A DNA stretch of 64,000 nucleotides. Source: Plectrocnemia conspersa. Taxonomy: Eukaryota; Arthropoda; Insecta; Trichoptera; Polycentropodidae. Shown here piece after piece: positions 47,401-64,000 of the stretch. The stretch is taken from the NCBI GenBank assembly GCA_009617715.1, contig VTFK01000053.1, forward strand, positions 372,001 to 436,000, given 5' to 3'. The translations under genes and the position numbers were made by a program. The notes under the pieces are model-generated. The model ran no database searches. It saw only the letters and a list, made by a program, of their open reading frames with translations, and was not told the DNA's origin. Position 1 is the first letter of the stretch; every line of letters begins with the position of its first letter.

Positions 47401-49190
47401 TTCCTTTATGTTACTTTAAAAATCGCTGTAGATATTTTCTGATAACATACCTATAAAAATAGTATCTACCATTTTTAATATTAATAAATACTTGAAATTA
47501 AATATTTTATTATCTATATTTGACAATCGCATTAATAATATATACATAAAAAATCCAATAATCATAGTAAAATATCGTCAATATTGCACATAAATAAAAT
47601 AAAACAACAATACGAAATATGATATCAGGCCAACCATGTACATATAATTGCACATGACTATGTTGCAATATGTACACGTAGAATTAACTTTGTCTACCTC
47701 CAGAAGGACCGTCTCTCAAGGCCAGAAAGGTGTCGCGATATGTATTAAAAAATAGATAACGCACGCTAGATTTAACCCTATCATTACTAAATTATTAGCC
47801 GCCGCAATTCAAATTAAAATAGAAATAATAAAATCATAATAATTGTCGCTGCGTCTAATTCTTCTGAAGCGTGCACTTGAGCGATTTTGATGCCGTGTTT
47901 GGACTTGGTAGCTCTGTTATATTACATTTTTATGTTTCGATATTTGCACGACGCAAATACGATTATACACCACCAAAAATGAACCTGAATAAAATAAACT
48001 CATAGAAAATTTTTAATACATTGCCATAATCATACCAAAAAATACAGAGTATATTAAAACACTAATCTCTAGAATAAATGAGTATGACAAAAAAATTTAA
48101 AAATTAACATAAAATATCTGAGCACATCTTTCAATCAATTTTGCTTTTTTTATATTTGTATTATTTTGGCTATTATTTTACTATTAATTTACTTTCGTAA
48201 ACTAGTTTTTAATTGTAATGTATATACATATGTTTATATGTAATAAACTTGTAATGAACGTTGTTAAATGTATACAAAGCAGATTAGTGTTTCTCAAATT
48301 TGACATTAACACATACATGATCAGTTAGGATAGTCGATAATTGATTTTACTTTACATACATTGTATATGTATATTTTAGCAACGTTGTTTATCGGTTAAG
48401 TAAACTTTAAATGGATATTTTTAACGATTACGATACCAGTATAAATATAATACACGTGTTCTAGGAATGGATTAACAAAATATGCCATAAATGGTTGTAT
48501 AGTTTAAAGCGAGTTTTCCTCGTTTATTATTTTTTTATTCAACCTTAAACGTGATGCTTACTAGTTTTAGTATTTAAATAATAAAATACAAATTATATGA
48601 TATCATAATTCCAAATGATCAAACTTTAATGTAAATATTACCACCAAAAAATTAGATCATGGAATTAAGTTTCTTTTCGAATTGAAAAATATTTGTATTA
48701 GATATTGTTAACATGCATAATACTAATTTAGTCACAAATGAAAAAGCAATGTTTGACAAAGATCTACATTTGAATGAAAAACTATATATGGAATCCAAAT
48801 ATTAACCTTTGGTTTTTTTCCTATTGAAAACACGTGTCCACATACGATTCCATAAATATTCAATAATAAATGTTTTTTATTAATACAATGAATCAAATAA
48901 TATATTAATTGCAAAAAAATCTTAAGAGTAATACCAGTATAATATCGTATTAATATAATACATTGAAGATTAACAATGTTTTATGAACGTCAATGAAAAT
49001 CGATAATAGCTGTAATAAAAAAAACATAATTAAAAAATAATCTAACCCATATCGTTTTACAACAAAGTCCACTATAATATGATATTTCTAATTCCTTTTT
49101 TTTTTCATTATACATTATCTTATATTTTCAAAAAATATTTAATCCTTTTATTATTTATTTTAAAAAGTATTTAGAATTATTGAATATTCA
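44481..49190. other. Gene-free stretch
   Basis: Several kilobases of AT-rich DNA. 46360-46760 is less AT-rich with short open frames on both strands, but no domain or splice pattern supports a gene. Confidence 0.45.
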
Positions 49191-49450
49191 CAAAGATCCG
49201 CAGCAGCAGAGACGAGTTAGAAGACTGCATCGACACTAGAGACACCAGAAAACATCACAGCCGACAATAATATAACTCGACATGCCAGCGAAGACTCTCT
49301 GACTTACAAGACCTGCCATTTCACGCTTTCGTCTAATTAATTACATCAGTTGGTGGCGCATCCTGGTGTTACATATCAACCGTTTTTGCAACGGTTAAAA
49401 AATTCGCCTTCCTCATCCAGACGAGACGAGACGAAACAACGTGATACAAT
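49191..49450. other. Possible LTR/leader-like remnant
   Basis: A CA- and GA-rich block containing TTGGTGGCGCATCCTGG, which loosely recalls a retroelement leader next to a primer-binding site. Nothing else confirms it. Confidence 0.2.
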
Positions 49451-50097
49451 ATATGGAAAACACGCTTGCGAATTCAACTCCTTGCGTGCGTCCACGTTGC
49501 ATGCCAAATGACCTGAATCGCTTTACATAAACCCGCTTGTTTTTTGAGCAAAACATAAATATTTATCGCCATTTTCCCCACTTCGTCCAGATGGCAAAAA
49601 AGTGTTTCCTGCAACCGATACTCGATCACGTTTCGACGAGCTGACGCAGAAGAGATCCGGATAAAGAATAGGATTGCGAAAAAACTATGCAAGATTAGCA
49701 TAAGTGTATAATATATAATGTAGATTATACTGCTGTTAAGGTCACGATCGGATGCTTTAGTATCATTGTTGTAAATCTGATTTGTGTAAAGGCAATCGTG
49801 ACTTGGTGACGTAGATAATGCTTAAACAAATAATTTGATATCATATTAGTAAAGTGTTACTAGTATACATTAAAATACAGGACATTTCCAATTCAATGAA
49901 AAATATTCCAATAATATAATTATTTTTACAGTATTTTTTTAATATTGCTCAATTGATTGTCAATAAAAATATTGCACAATATAATATAAAATGAACAGTT
50001 TTAAAAAGCTCGAAACAAAAAAATTCTTCTGGATACACTATAAATTTAACAGTATAAACTATAAATTTGATACTTTTTTACTGAATACTTATCACCA
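49451..50097. other. Gene-free stretch
   Basis: Nothing recognised. Confidence 0.5.
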
Positions 50098-52220
50098 GGG
50101 CCGGGACAAGACATTTTGCCACCTGATGCAAAATATAATATAAAAATATAAAATCTTAAATATATAAAAAAAGTACTTTTCATTGTTATTTTTTTCAACT
50201 TATTTTGTCAAACAAAAAAGTTATAAAAACATATTTGAGATCGTCACATAAAATCAACTAGAATATCATATTATTTTTAGTGATTTATTTACAATTTTCG
50301 GTGGTTCAAACTCACTTGTTCAAAAAAAAAATATCAAATATTACAAAAGAAACAAAAAAATCGTTTACTCTTTATCTTTAAAGTTATATTTTTCATGCTT
50401 TTGTTCAAGCAAATACGTCATTATTTAATTCAATTCAATCTGTTTTGTATCACGCCAATCGATAAAATTGTCATATTCGATTTATCCTGGGTAAGTGATC
50501 TTATATCTTAAATAGGTTTATTATAATTTCAATTTACTGAAGCCCCTTTTAACCGAGGCTGTGTATGAGAGTGACCGGTAATGTTAAAATTATTCTTAAC
50601 GCAATATCCAAATTCGGATATGACTATTAAATTGCATTCATGCATCGTTCTTAATATTTTTGTAGCTGTCTTGACATCTGGAATTAATGCCATTGCCTGA
50701 TTTATAAAACGTATTGTATATGATAATAATTCATTGGAATTAATATCGGAAAATCAGAAATTCTTTTTTTGTATTCATCGACACCAATTTTTCTTCTGAT
50801 AAAAAATCGAAATGTGATGAAATTTCATAGTTTTTCATATCTCCATCTAAGGTACGTTATTAAAATATATATCACTCCTTTCATTTTTACTGTAAATAAA
50901 AAATTATCATCATAAATCATAGATCAATCATCTAATTTTAAAATTTTACATCGTTTTGCTGCAAGGAATTAGATAATCCTTGTATTTAAAGGTAAAGTTT
51001 TAATTATAGTCATCGTTTTTACTGCAAAGCTTTTTTTATTACCTTCTTGCAGTATTAAATTCCATGCAGATAGTGTACACAATTTTTTTTAGTTTTAAAA
51101 GGCTTTTAATTTTAACACGTTGTAAGGATTGTTATTTTCCTAAATCCATTAACATGTTATATACTAATGGTATTTGCTGATTCAATTCCTTGATGGTATT
51201 TGCTCTTGAGGCTCATTGTAGCTGTATTACATTTCAAAGTTATTTTTAACACATACATTAGTTTATCCCATCTGAACTTCGAATTCACAAAACATGAGTA
51301 GATTCTCTAAATAATTCTGAAAAATATAATCATGCTATCATTTTTACAAACCAAATACGACTGTGAGCCAAACATAAAACATACATGGATTGTTCACTTT
51401 TCCGATTAATTATGGTTTTACACCATTATAAACATCAGACATATTCGCTGTATGATGTTTGACATATGTGGTCCATGTTTTTCTAATTTATCGATATTTT
51501 TATTGGCTAAACCGACGCCCGTTTTTTCTTTAGTCGTTATGAAAGCCATAAAGCTTTCTTCAATCGTAATATAATTGTCATTTATAACTATATATAAATC
51601 GAATAATTTGCCACATTTTTCGCGCTGCGATACATCAGGTGTACAGTCAAGCTTTAAAGAAAAGTATTTTGATTCTTTAACTATATAAATAGATTTCTTA
51701 GGAGTGAGAAATTCGCTTTGAATTTTATTAGTACAGTAAGAAACAGACGCCCTTTTGATGTGTTCCGCAATCATCGTATGTAATGACTTACTATTTATAT
51801 TAGATTAAAAAAAATCCTAAATTATACTCACCAATAGTTTCTTCCGTACCTTTGAGAGATAAATTATTTTTCGCGCAAATTAAAATCACATCTAAAAAGA
51901 ACACGTCAAATATTTCACCAATTTCATCTTCCAATCTGTATTGCTTTTTGCAACAAATCGTCTAAAAAACAACTGGTTTTCAGCTTTTTTTCAAAGCACT
52001 TCCACTGAAGTTATGCGTCACGATGAGATGCGGAATTGTCATGATCGGAAATTCTTTTTCAATCCTTCCATTTTTTATACATATTTCTTTGAGGGATAAT
52101 TCGAGAATTTATGGTTTGGAATCAGACTGTTTTTTTTTTTATATATTTTGTTTCATTAAATGACATGCATTTTTATGCGCAAGTGCCCCCACTTGTCCTC
52201 CTCAAATGAGATCCCTGATT
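50098..52220 (-). pseudogene. hAT transposon relic, ZMYM1-like / DUF4371 transposase
   Basis: Minus strand, in the expected order. About 51828-51890 reads LICAKNNLSLKGTEETIGEY (family: LAERGLAFRGS.E.IG). The 51418-51774 frame has ESKYFSLKLDCTPDVSQREK, ESFMAFITTKEKTGVGLA and HGPHMSN. About 50450-50711 reads INQAMALIPDVKTATKILRT and SLTQDKSNMTILSIG, the C-terminal hAT dimerisation region. Frames are broken throughout. CAGGG ends are present near 50098 and (inverted) 52215, but they differ beyond that and no target duplication is clear. Confidence 0.75.
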
Positions 52221-55069
52221 TTAGATTATAAATGTGCTGCAGCTGCTGAGCATTTCACACCATGAATATTTTTTAATAAGAGCTTCGTTCAAGACCAATA
52301 CAGTTTCGTCATTTTTATCAAACTCATCGGACCACCTTTGCCACATTTCTATCCTTCATAAATACGTTGATCTGTGCTTTCTCAGATTTCAGTCGCCCAT
52401 AGATACCAACATTAAAAAAAGCAGTCGAGAAGATTTGTCAGATGAGAATTGGACAAAATTTTGTAAATCACTATAAATTTTAATTCAAATATATGATGTT
52501 TTACAATTTTATTCCACATTTAGTTTTCAGTTGTATATTTGTATTTGAACGTTTAACTTTAGATTTGACATATCTAAAGTAAAGAAAAAAATATGATAAA
52601 TTTTGTTTATTTTTTATGCGCTTCGTGGCATATAAAAATCTGCTTTAAATTTCATTTAAATATATTTTTTTAGTAAAAAGCTTGACAAGAAGTGAGTTCC
52701 GGCACCTTTTGCTTAAAAAAAGCCCTGCTTCTATCGCTAATAATTGATGTTTTTATCTATTTATGTAGCTTGTACCATGTTGCATGATTTCAAGGGTGGC
52801 AAAACTCGTTTGTAAAAAGTTGTATTTCTTTCTATGTTGTAGCATCGGAAATTGTTTAAAAATGCTTGATGTCGAGCGGCGGAGTGCTTTTGTTAAAGTT
52901 ATTTAATGCCACTTTGACAGCTAACCAATCTATATTTTTAGGGTTTGATATTCCCGAATGATTGATCTTAGATATTGTTAGTGTATTTATGCCTTTTTGA
53001 TTGTGTTTTTGTAAGATTTTTAAACATGTTTAATATCTAAGAATCCAATCTGATCTTTGGAGAAGACAATTTGAGATAACGTGGCGTAGACAAGACTACG
53101 AGAACGCATATATATATTATTGCTCAAATCATACGTGATTTCGTGGGAAGCATGTATAATATAAAAATACGATTATGTTTCAATTAAAATAAAGTTTTCT
53201 CAACAAATTCAGAATAAGTGAACGAACGTCTTTACGCATGATTATTTCATGCGAAAGGTGCCTTTCATAAATACTTTGAGTATTATATATAAAATTTAGA
53301 TAGAAATGATCCGTTCTATTCTGAACTTTTGCTGCACTTTTAGTTTGTTTCTAAATCTTTTAACGAAACGGTGTTTCGGTTTACTTTGGCCCACATTTGT
53401 ACATACTAAAATTAGTTTTGTGTTATTCGTGATTCAGTATTTTTTTAAATGTACTGGTTTGGTATCTATACTTGTTTACACAATAAGTGTTACTTACCAT
53501 ACATGAGTTTAATATTACTGTGATAGCATATCGCCTTGAAACATTAGCGGCATAAGAAGATTGTCTCGGTAAAATTGGATAATACCTCTTTCATTATCTC
53601 AATGGCGCAATTCATGCAAGGAACTCGTCTAAAATTGTTGTTTGTATTAAAACACATATTTGTGTATTTTAATATCGTATTATTAAAGCTTTGAAAACGA
53701 AATGTCAAGTTTTTGATAGCACTGACTTGTTCATTTTGTAACAAAAGCTTTTATCTAAAGAATGTTAAATAAAATCTGTTCTGTTATGGTTCAACTTCAC
53801 TATCTGCTTTAGCAATAGCCTGGAAATTTTAGCTATAAATTACAAAACGACCTCGAATCTACGTAGTATGTATTATACTACATGTGCCAAACAACGTTTT
53901 TTTTAATTGGTCTGATAATTCTAAAAGTAGCGGGGTCATTTTGACTCCACTTACGAGATAATCATTGTACAATGCGAAAAATAACATGTTACTCACGTTA
54001 ACGTTTCGTGTAGCTGCATAAATTATAAACAAATATTTTAGAAGTTAGCTTCATTGTAATGTATTTAAAAGTTTTTGTAAATAGTCGATACAGTATTATA
54101 GACTTAAACCGACAGAGCAATAAGTGAGCAAGATCATTATTTTCTCAAAATATAATGAATCAGAATATGTTACAATTAAAAATAAAACGCATGTAACGAT
54201 TAGCGATAATAAAAATTGATTGCTTTCGGTCAACGATGTCTCATTGCACCTGGCGTTTTATTACATACGAATGATTCACTATGCGCTTAGATATGCGCCC
54301 ATTGTTAAGGTCCATTAAATCTGTACAGCGGTCGATCGATAATCCATTGTTATTTTTTTTTCGTTTTTCGTATTGGAGGCTTCCATGTTGGGCAACTGTC
54401 AAACAGTGGCAGCACTGCGGCGGTCGAGCGCGTCCATGCATATTAATGATGCTGCAACTGCATACCTTCATCATGTTTACATAGCCGATTATTATAAAAT
54501 ACTGCATATTATAATAACGACTATGTATTTTTACAACAGACATAAACCTTGTAAATGCTCTTCTTCTGACATATTTTACTTTTGCTATTCTATATGACCA
54601 GACTTTCTGCAGCAACCAACCTGAAAATATTGGGAGCCGCACCTAAAGTTCTTGGTGTATAAAATGTATTTATTTTCATAACTTTTACATTTTTTTATTT
54701 ACTTTCATGATTTGTAATGTTAAAATTAATTTTGCATAATCAGATGATAATTAGAAATTTAACTTATAATTAATTATTTCAGATGCTGGCAGGGACGCCG
54801 AGAGCTAACCTGGGCCTTGGAAAAACAACGGTTCCGGACCTCATGACAAAAATGGCAATTATATATTTTTAATATCGTAATATAATTTATTCAATAAATA
54901 ATAATAGGTACAAGTTAACCCTTTATATGCTACAAATAAATATAAATATTAGCTACCGTTGCGACATATTTTATTCGAAATAATTTAATTACGCATTAAA
55001 AATTACTAAAAATATCTACTCATTCTTTGCTGCTCGGTGTTGCCATATAGTAAATTTCCAGTCCAGGTC
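52221..55069. other. Gene-free stretch
   Basis: AT-rich, with a GC-richer patch at 54360-54450 whose overlapping frames have no domain. A few GGAGCCGCA-type fragments near 54635 may be hAT ends. Confidence 0.45.
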
Positions 55070-57025
55070 AAAAGCAATAAAATCGTGCCATCGCAGTGAA
55101 AACGCTTGATTATATTACGACTTTTTATAACAATATTGCTAGTGAGAATCAAATAAAGTACATCAAAACCGAACTTTGCCCAATAGGAGAGCGCAAAAAA
55201 CAATTATCCCTTCTCAGAAGTCAAAAATCCACGTCAAAAGCAATAAAATCGTGCCGTCGCCGTTACCGAGCGTACTGCGACGGCGCCGACACGATTTTAT
55301 TGCTTTTGACGTGAATTTTTGCCTTCTGAGAAGTGATAATTGTTTTTGCGCTCTCCTATTGACCAAAATTCGGTTTGAATATACTTTAATCGGCTCTCTT
55401 ATATAAGAAATACGTAGTAATATCGTTCAGGATAGCTATAATATTTTTATACAGTACAGTCAGTTCTCGAGTTACGACGGGGTTCCGTTCCACCACCTTG
55501 GTCGTAACTCGAAAAGGTCGTAAGTCGAAAATCATACAAAAAAGAATTAAAAACAATGCATACATGCGAAATACAAAAACCACTTTTATTGCTGACTTCA
55601 AGTTGGTAACTAAATAATTTTTAGCAAATATCTACATAAATAATTTATTTATAAGAATTGATCTAGAGTATTTTTATCATCTGTGCTACTGATATCCATT
55701 GTTAATTCTTGAGATTTTTCAGCGAGTGCAGTGATAGTGCTTGTTTTTCTTAAAAAAAAGCCTAGGTTTGTTTGTACAGTTTGTTGTTTCTTTTCTCTAT
55801 AAATTTCATAATAACACGCAAGTGCTTGCTGAATAAGGCCGTGTACCCTCGAAGATCTATCGATGTCTTTGTCCATATTTTCAATTTTTTTAATAGCATC
55901 ATTGATTTGGCTAAAAGCCGTAGCCATGTCTTTTAGCACACATTTTTTTGGTGGTTCTTCGAGTTCATCTAATTCTTTTAGCTCAATTACATTTTTTTCT
56001 GTTCCTCAATCTCAATCAAATCTTGGTTTGTGAGTTCCTCAACATCATTTTCCAAAAGATGAATTACATCTTCATTATCAACTTCCAGATTAAGTTGTTG
56101 AACACATTTTACAATAATATTTGCTATCTCATCTATTTCCCCTTCTTTATTAAAATACATATTGTCATTATATCTTTTTAAGAGTTTGTTCCATATGCCG
56201 TTCATACAATTCGTCGTTACTTTGGACCATCCTTTTGAGATATTGTTTATTGCATGAAAGATGTTGTAATTTTTCCAAAATTCTCTCAATGTCTGATGTT
56301 TGTCTGTTCCTGCAATTGCTTGGGCAAAAGTGATTCTTAAATAATGGGCTTTGAAGTTAGCAATACCCCCTTGATCCATCGGCTGTAGAATGCTGGTGGT
56401 GTTTGGAGGTAAATAAACCACTTTTATATTTGGATGTGATTCCCCTAAGTGTGGAGGATGGCCTGGAGCATTGTCAAGAATCAATAAAATTTTAAAGGCT
56501 ATGTCGTTTTCATCACAGTTCTTCTTTACTTCTGGAATGAAACAGTTATCAAACCAGTCTTGAAATTATGTATATGACATAAAAAAAAATTTTTTTTTAC
56601 AACTTTTTTTTCGTCGTAACTCCGAATGGTCGTAAGTCGAGGTGGTCGTAACTCGAGGTGGTCGTAACTCGAGAACTGTCTGTATAGTGTAATATCGAAA
56701 TGCAGGCAAACTATGGAGCAATATGTGAGATGCGATGTCTGTCTGTACTTATTCTTCAGCTTATTTTCCCCTGAGGGATGAGTTGGCTTAGTTTGTATTT
56801 TGGACTTGACCTCATGAATCTGGACCTCATTAGGGTAGGTTTTGGTTCGAACAGCAAATGGACGTTTCACAACTGTCAAATTGAGCTACATAGACATTTT
56901 AGCGCATATCAGTTAAATTACATTTTCGCTAGTAGAAATACATATAAACTGGTGAAAATGTATTTGGACTTTACTAGTGAAAATGTAACTTTACCAAAAA
57001 ATACACATTCACTGTAACGTTTAGA
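55070..57025 (+). repeat. Foldback repeat family, copy H, interrupted by a Tigger element
   Basis: The most complete copy. A long foldback opens it: the arm ACGTCAAAAGCAATAAAATC (55231) followed by GTG is the reverse complement of 55290-55312. Pairing extends outwards with gaps through TTCTCAGAAG and GCGCAAAAAACAATTATC to about 55152 and 55385. The body continues to 55456, is broken by the transposon at 55457-56682, resumes at 56683 (TATAGTGTAATATCGAAATG), and ends with the ACTGGTGAAAATG / CACTGTAACGTT tail. Confidence 0.85.
55457..56682 (-). mobile_element. Tigger/pogo-type transposon, internally deleted
   Basis: 22-bp terminal inverted repeats (CAGTCAGTTCTCGAGTTACG and CAGACAGTTCTCGAGTTACG, differing at one base) are flanked by TA, the Tc1/mariner-class target. 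Inside on the minus strand is the C-terminal two-thirds of a Tigger transposase: LLILDNAPGHPPHL, VVYLPPNTTSILQPMDQG (two of the DDE acidic residues), then a Leu/Asp/Glu-rich tail down to 55649. The CENP-B-like DNA-binding part and first catalytic Asp are missing. One frameshift in an A-run near 55995 separates the frames 56484-55987 and 55939-55649. Confidence 0.92.
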
Positions 57026-57031
57026 CATCAA

Positions 57032-57191
<160 letters not shown>

Positions 57192-57256
57192 TTAATATTT
57201 CTAGGAGATATTATATATCTATATTTAACCAAATATCCCTTGAAAACGCATTCAAC

Positions 57257-61500
<4,244 letters not shown>

Positions 61501-61791
61501 TCATCCTTGAACATCACTTTCGTGATGCCTCAGTTCCAGTATTAGCTCCCGGTCCCTAAGGACCGGGCCCTTATTAGCCTGCTGATTGAAATGCAGTGCT
61601 TTGCTCGTCATTGGTAGTCCAAAGGACACTATCTTGGTTGGGTGTTCACAGAGTTTACTTCCTCTTAAGAGATTACGAACTAGCGTATTGTACAGTACGT
61701 GGATTTCCGATAAATTGTTAAAGTGACACGCGCTACGCATAACGAAGCCGAGCATCTTCGAAGCCTTATCGTAAACTTTGGCCATGTGCAT
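61501..61791 (-). pseudogene. Non-LTR reverse transcriptase C-terminal relic
   Basis: The minus frame begins VYDKASKMLGFVMRSACHFNN, then LYNTLVRNLL. This corresponds to the (K)ALKMLGFI.R...F.N...L..LY..LVR segment after the palm of CR1/Jockey-group elements. The downstream remainder does not match, so it is truncated or rearranged there. Confidence 0.75.
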
Positions 61792-63606
61792 ACAAAATTT
61801 CTATCCCTGATCAAACGTCTCTCCCGAAAGTCATCGACAAAGGTATATCTGCTTAAAAATCTGTAAAATTTAACAACGGAACACTTAGCGATGCTGCAAG
61901 GTAGTTGGTTATCGATTCACAACCTCCACAGAGACTTCATGTTTCTTTGTGAAGAGAGCGAATCAGAATTTGTACAGCATATAATATATATTTTGAGTTC
62001 CTTATTGCCGCATGTATGTCGTTGATAAATGACTCAGATTGAATCCCTGTGGTACTCAAAAATGACCGAAATACTCATCGGATCAACGATTACCAGCGGT
62101 GGTTTAAATAACACAAAAAAAATAACAATTCCGTGAGAAATGCAAACTTTTTCGAATCAGGTTAGGCTGCATTGACCTGGATTTTAGAATCGAAGGATTT
62201 TGTCACCGCATTCGAAAAGCACAAGAGGTTAGTGACGGTGGCACGATGCAGACGAAAAGCGTGTTGTTGGTCCACTAGCGATTGTAGATGTATCTGTTAA
62301 AAATTGTATCAAACAATTATATGATTGGGATCTTCTTACAGTGTGTCAAAATAATTAGTCCCCTAACATATTCTTGGCACTTTTTTTACCATTAAATCTC
62401 AAAATCATATATTCTTTGTCTCTCCCTCTTTTTAAGAAGTATGTACACGTATCTTCTTCAAAGAGTAAATATATAGATAATTAACGATCTGTATGGTGAC
62501 ACTCTTATGTCTTAATTTCGTCAATGATTGCCATTTTAACTGTCGCAATTAAAGTAGTGACTTCTTAAAAATAAATAATTAGTTTCAAACTAAAGATTTT
62601 CAAAGCTCATTTCTTAAATGTGTTAAGATCAAACACGATCCATTTTAACTGGCATACGTAATTTTTAATGTATTCCCATTGTTGTACACCAGAGTGTCTC
62701 AAACAATAGATACCGATCATTTCAAATTCAACGAACTGAAAATATCAAAAAATATCAGTTTGGACAAAGTATGCAAAAACACATTACGAGTGATTCGCAT
62801 GTTGACACTAAGTACATTTTTTCCTCTTTCGTGCAAGATTATCTTTATTATTCTCCAAACGAGTATCGTGAATCCAATCGGTCAAGGTTATATACGAAAC
62901 CATCCAATTGTTCAATTAAATCGCTCGATTTGATGTTATGGTGTCTAGATTTGGTTCCAAGAAGTTATTAGAAATTGCACACATTCCTATCACATCGGTC
63001 ACGTAGATCTATTCATTCATCCTAACACTTCTTAAGGATTTATATCGCTCTAAGAGCGCTGATCAGCATTACAAATTAAGATCGCCATCTTAACGCACGA
63101 CTCTTATAGAACCGGGTTTTTCCTGACTTTTTTTATCATCATAGCAAACAACACACCATACGTAGTTGCTACGCTATAATCAATAAAACAAAGTTTAATG
63201 TTATGATCCGTTTAATAATAATGCATCAGATTTCGTATCGTTTTTACGATAATGTAATGTAAATTATAATGCAGTAAGATTAAACCGTGACATTGATTAC
63301 CTTGAACGATTCATACAGTTATTATTATTGCGTCATAGAAATTAACGGTTTAATAAGCATACGATTATTCATAAGAAAAATAATTATATGTTGAACGCAC
63401 TTATTTTATTAATAAAACTAAACGCAGTAAGCATATAAAAACATAATTGTCTGATTGATTTATTAACACCATCAGTAGCAGAGTAAGAAATTGATTGAAT
63501 TCGATTTTATTTATTTTAATATTTTTTATAACTTGTTCTATTTGTTATCAACTCAACCACAGACTGTTTATTTATGTTTATAAATATTGTTATATATTTA
63601 TATATT
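61792..63606. other. Gene-free stretch
   Basis: No host exon or RNA gene recognised; small frames at 62679-62971 lack any domain. Confidence 0.5.
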
Positions 63607-63719
63607 ACAACTCTTTGTTTATGTGGGAGCAATGAACTTACATAAGAGTTTTGATCCAGAGGTCCTTTTTATGGACTAACACGACGAAGCACCCCTTTCT
63701 TACACCTAATTAACATACT

Positions 63720-63753
63720 TATATAAATAGGGGAATGTCCTTCGTTCGTCAGC
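63720..63753 (+). promoter_or_regulatory. Core promoter, unit 1
   Basis: TATATAAATAG starts at 63720; the A of the initiator TCAGCA is 31 bases downstream at 63751, the usual arthropod spacing. Confidence 0.6.
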
Positions 63754-63885
63754 ATTCATATTGATAAACACTACAACTCTTTGTTTATGTGGGATCTATG
63801 AACTTACATAAGAGTTTTGATCCAGAGGGGCTTTTTATGGACTAAGACGACGAACCACCCCTCTCTTACATCTAATTAACACACT

Positions 63886-63919
63886 TATATAAATAGGGTA
63901 AAGTCCCTTGTTCGTCAGC
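63886..63919 (+). promoter_or_regulatory. Core promoter, unit 2
   Basis: Identical TATATAAATAG at 63886 and initiator A at 63917, again 31 bases apart. It is followed by an untranslated leader with a CGGTCA...TGACCG stem near 63949-63974. Confidence 0.6.
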
Positions 63920-64000
63920 ATTCTAACTAATAACTTCAAACCTCACGGTCAGTCATCGTCTGATGACCGACCCCTAAATACCGATTTTCATCGAGCTCAC

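Larger units (their letters stand above)
63607..63926 (+). repeat. Tandem 166-bp promoter-bearing units
   Basis: Two head-to-tail copies starting ACAACTCTTTGTTTATGTGG (63607 and 63773), about 90% alike by eye. Each ends in a TATATAAATAG box followed by TCGTCAGCATTC. They may be a duplicated LTR U3 region or a host promoter; the element continues past the window edge. Confidence 0.85.

Noticed and set aside
53925..53965. AGCGGGGTCATTTTGACTCCAC looked like a piggyBac-type end
   Set aside because: No partner end, TTAA target or transposase nearby.

Overview
This window is nuclear DNA from an insect (order not resolved): very AT-rich, intron-rich, and crowded with decayed DNA transposons and non-LTR retrotransposons. 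Only short GC-rich islands code for protein. I can support two host genes and one host pseudogene; the rest is intron, intergenic DNA and repeats.

Left third (1-22360): the minus-strand gene for Cactus, the insect I-kappa-B inhibitor of Dorsal/Dif/Relish-type NF-kappa-B factors. The first coding exon (21777-22159) carries the acidic, Ser-rich signal-response region with DSG phosphodegrons. It joins in phase, across an 8.6-kb intron, to two ankyrin exons (13042-13219 and 12821-12974). The remaining ankyrin repeats and C-terminus are not visible and probably lie beyond the left edge. A GC-rich open exon at 13614-13840 with a good Kozak start and a phase-matched donor could be an alternative first exon giving a Cactus without the degrons. 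Kappa-B-like and GATA motifs lie in the introns.

Middle (24378-26564): on the plus strand is a degraded, intron-containing copy of the GINS complex subunit 1 gene (Psf1). It has lost its start codon and first donor, has a deletion and an in-frame stop, and was later split by a 5'-truncated Jockey-like retrotransposon flanked by a 12-bp target-site duplication.

30471-32922: a six-exon minus-strand secreted-protein gene of the icarapin family, with a clear TATA/initiator promoter. Its last intron, if retained, gives a second, shorter C-terminus resembling that of classical icarapin.

Right half (33-64 kb): no convincing host gene. It holds short hAT-type elements with 8-bp target duplications, a mariner relic, a hAT transposase relic of the ZMYM1-like group, non-LTR reverse transcriptase fragments, and a Tigger-type element inserted in a copy of a recurring foldback repeat. 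There is also a long (TA)n tract, and a tandem pair of TATA/initiator promoter units at the right edge. The foldback repeat occurs at least seven times across the window.
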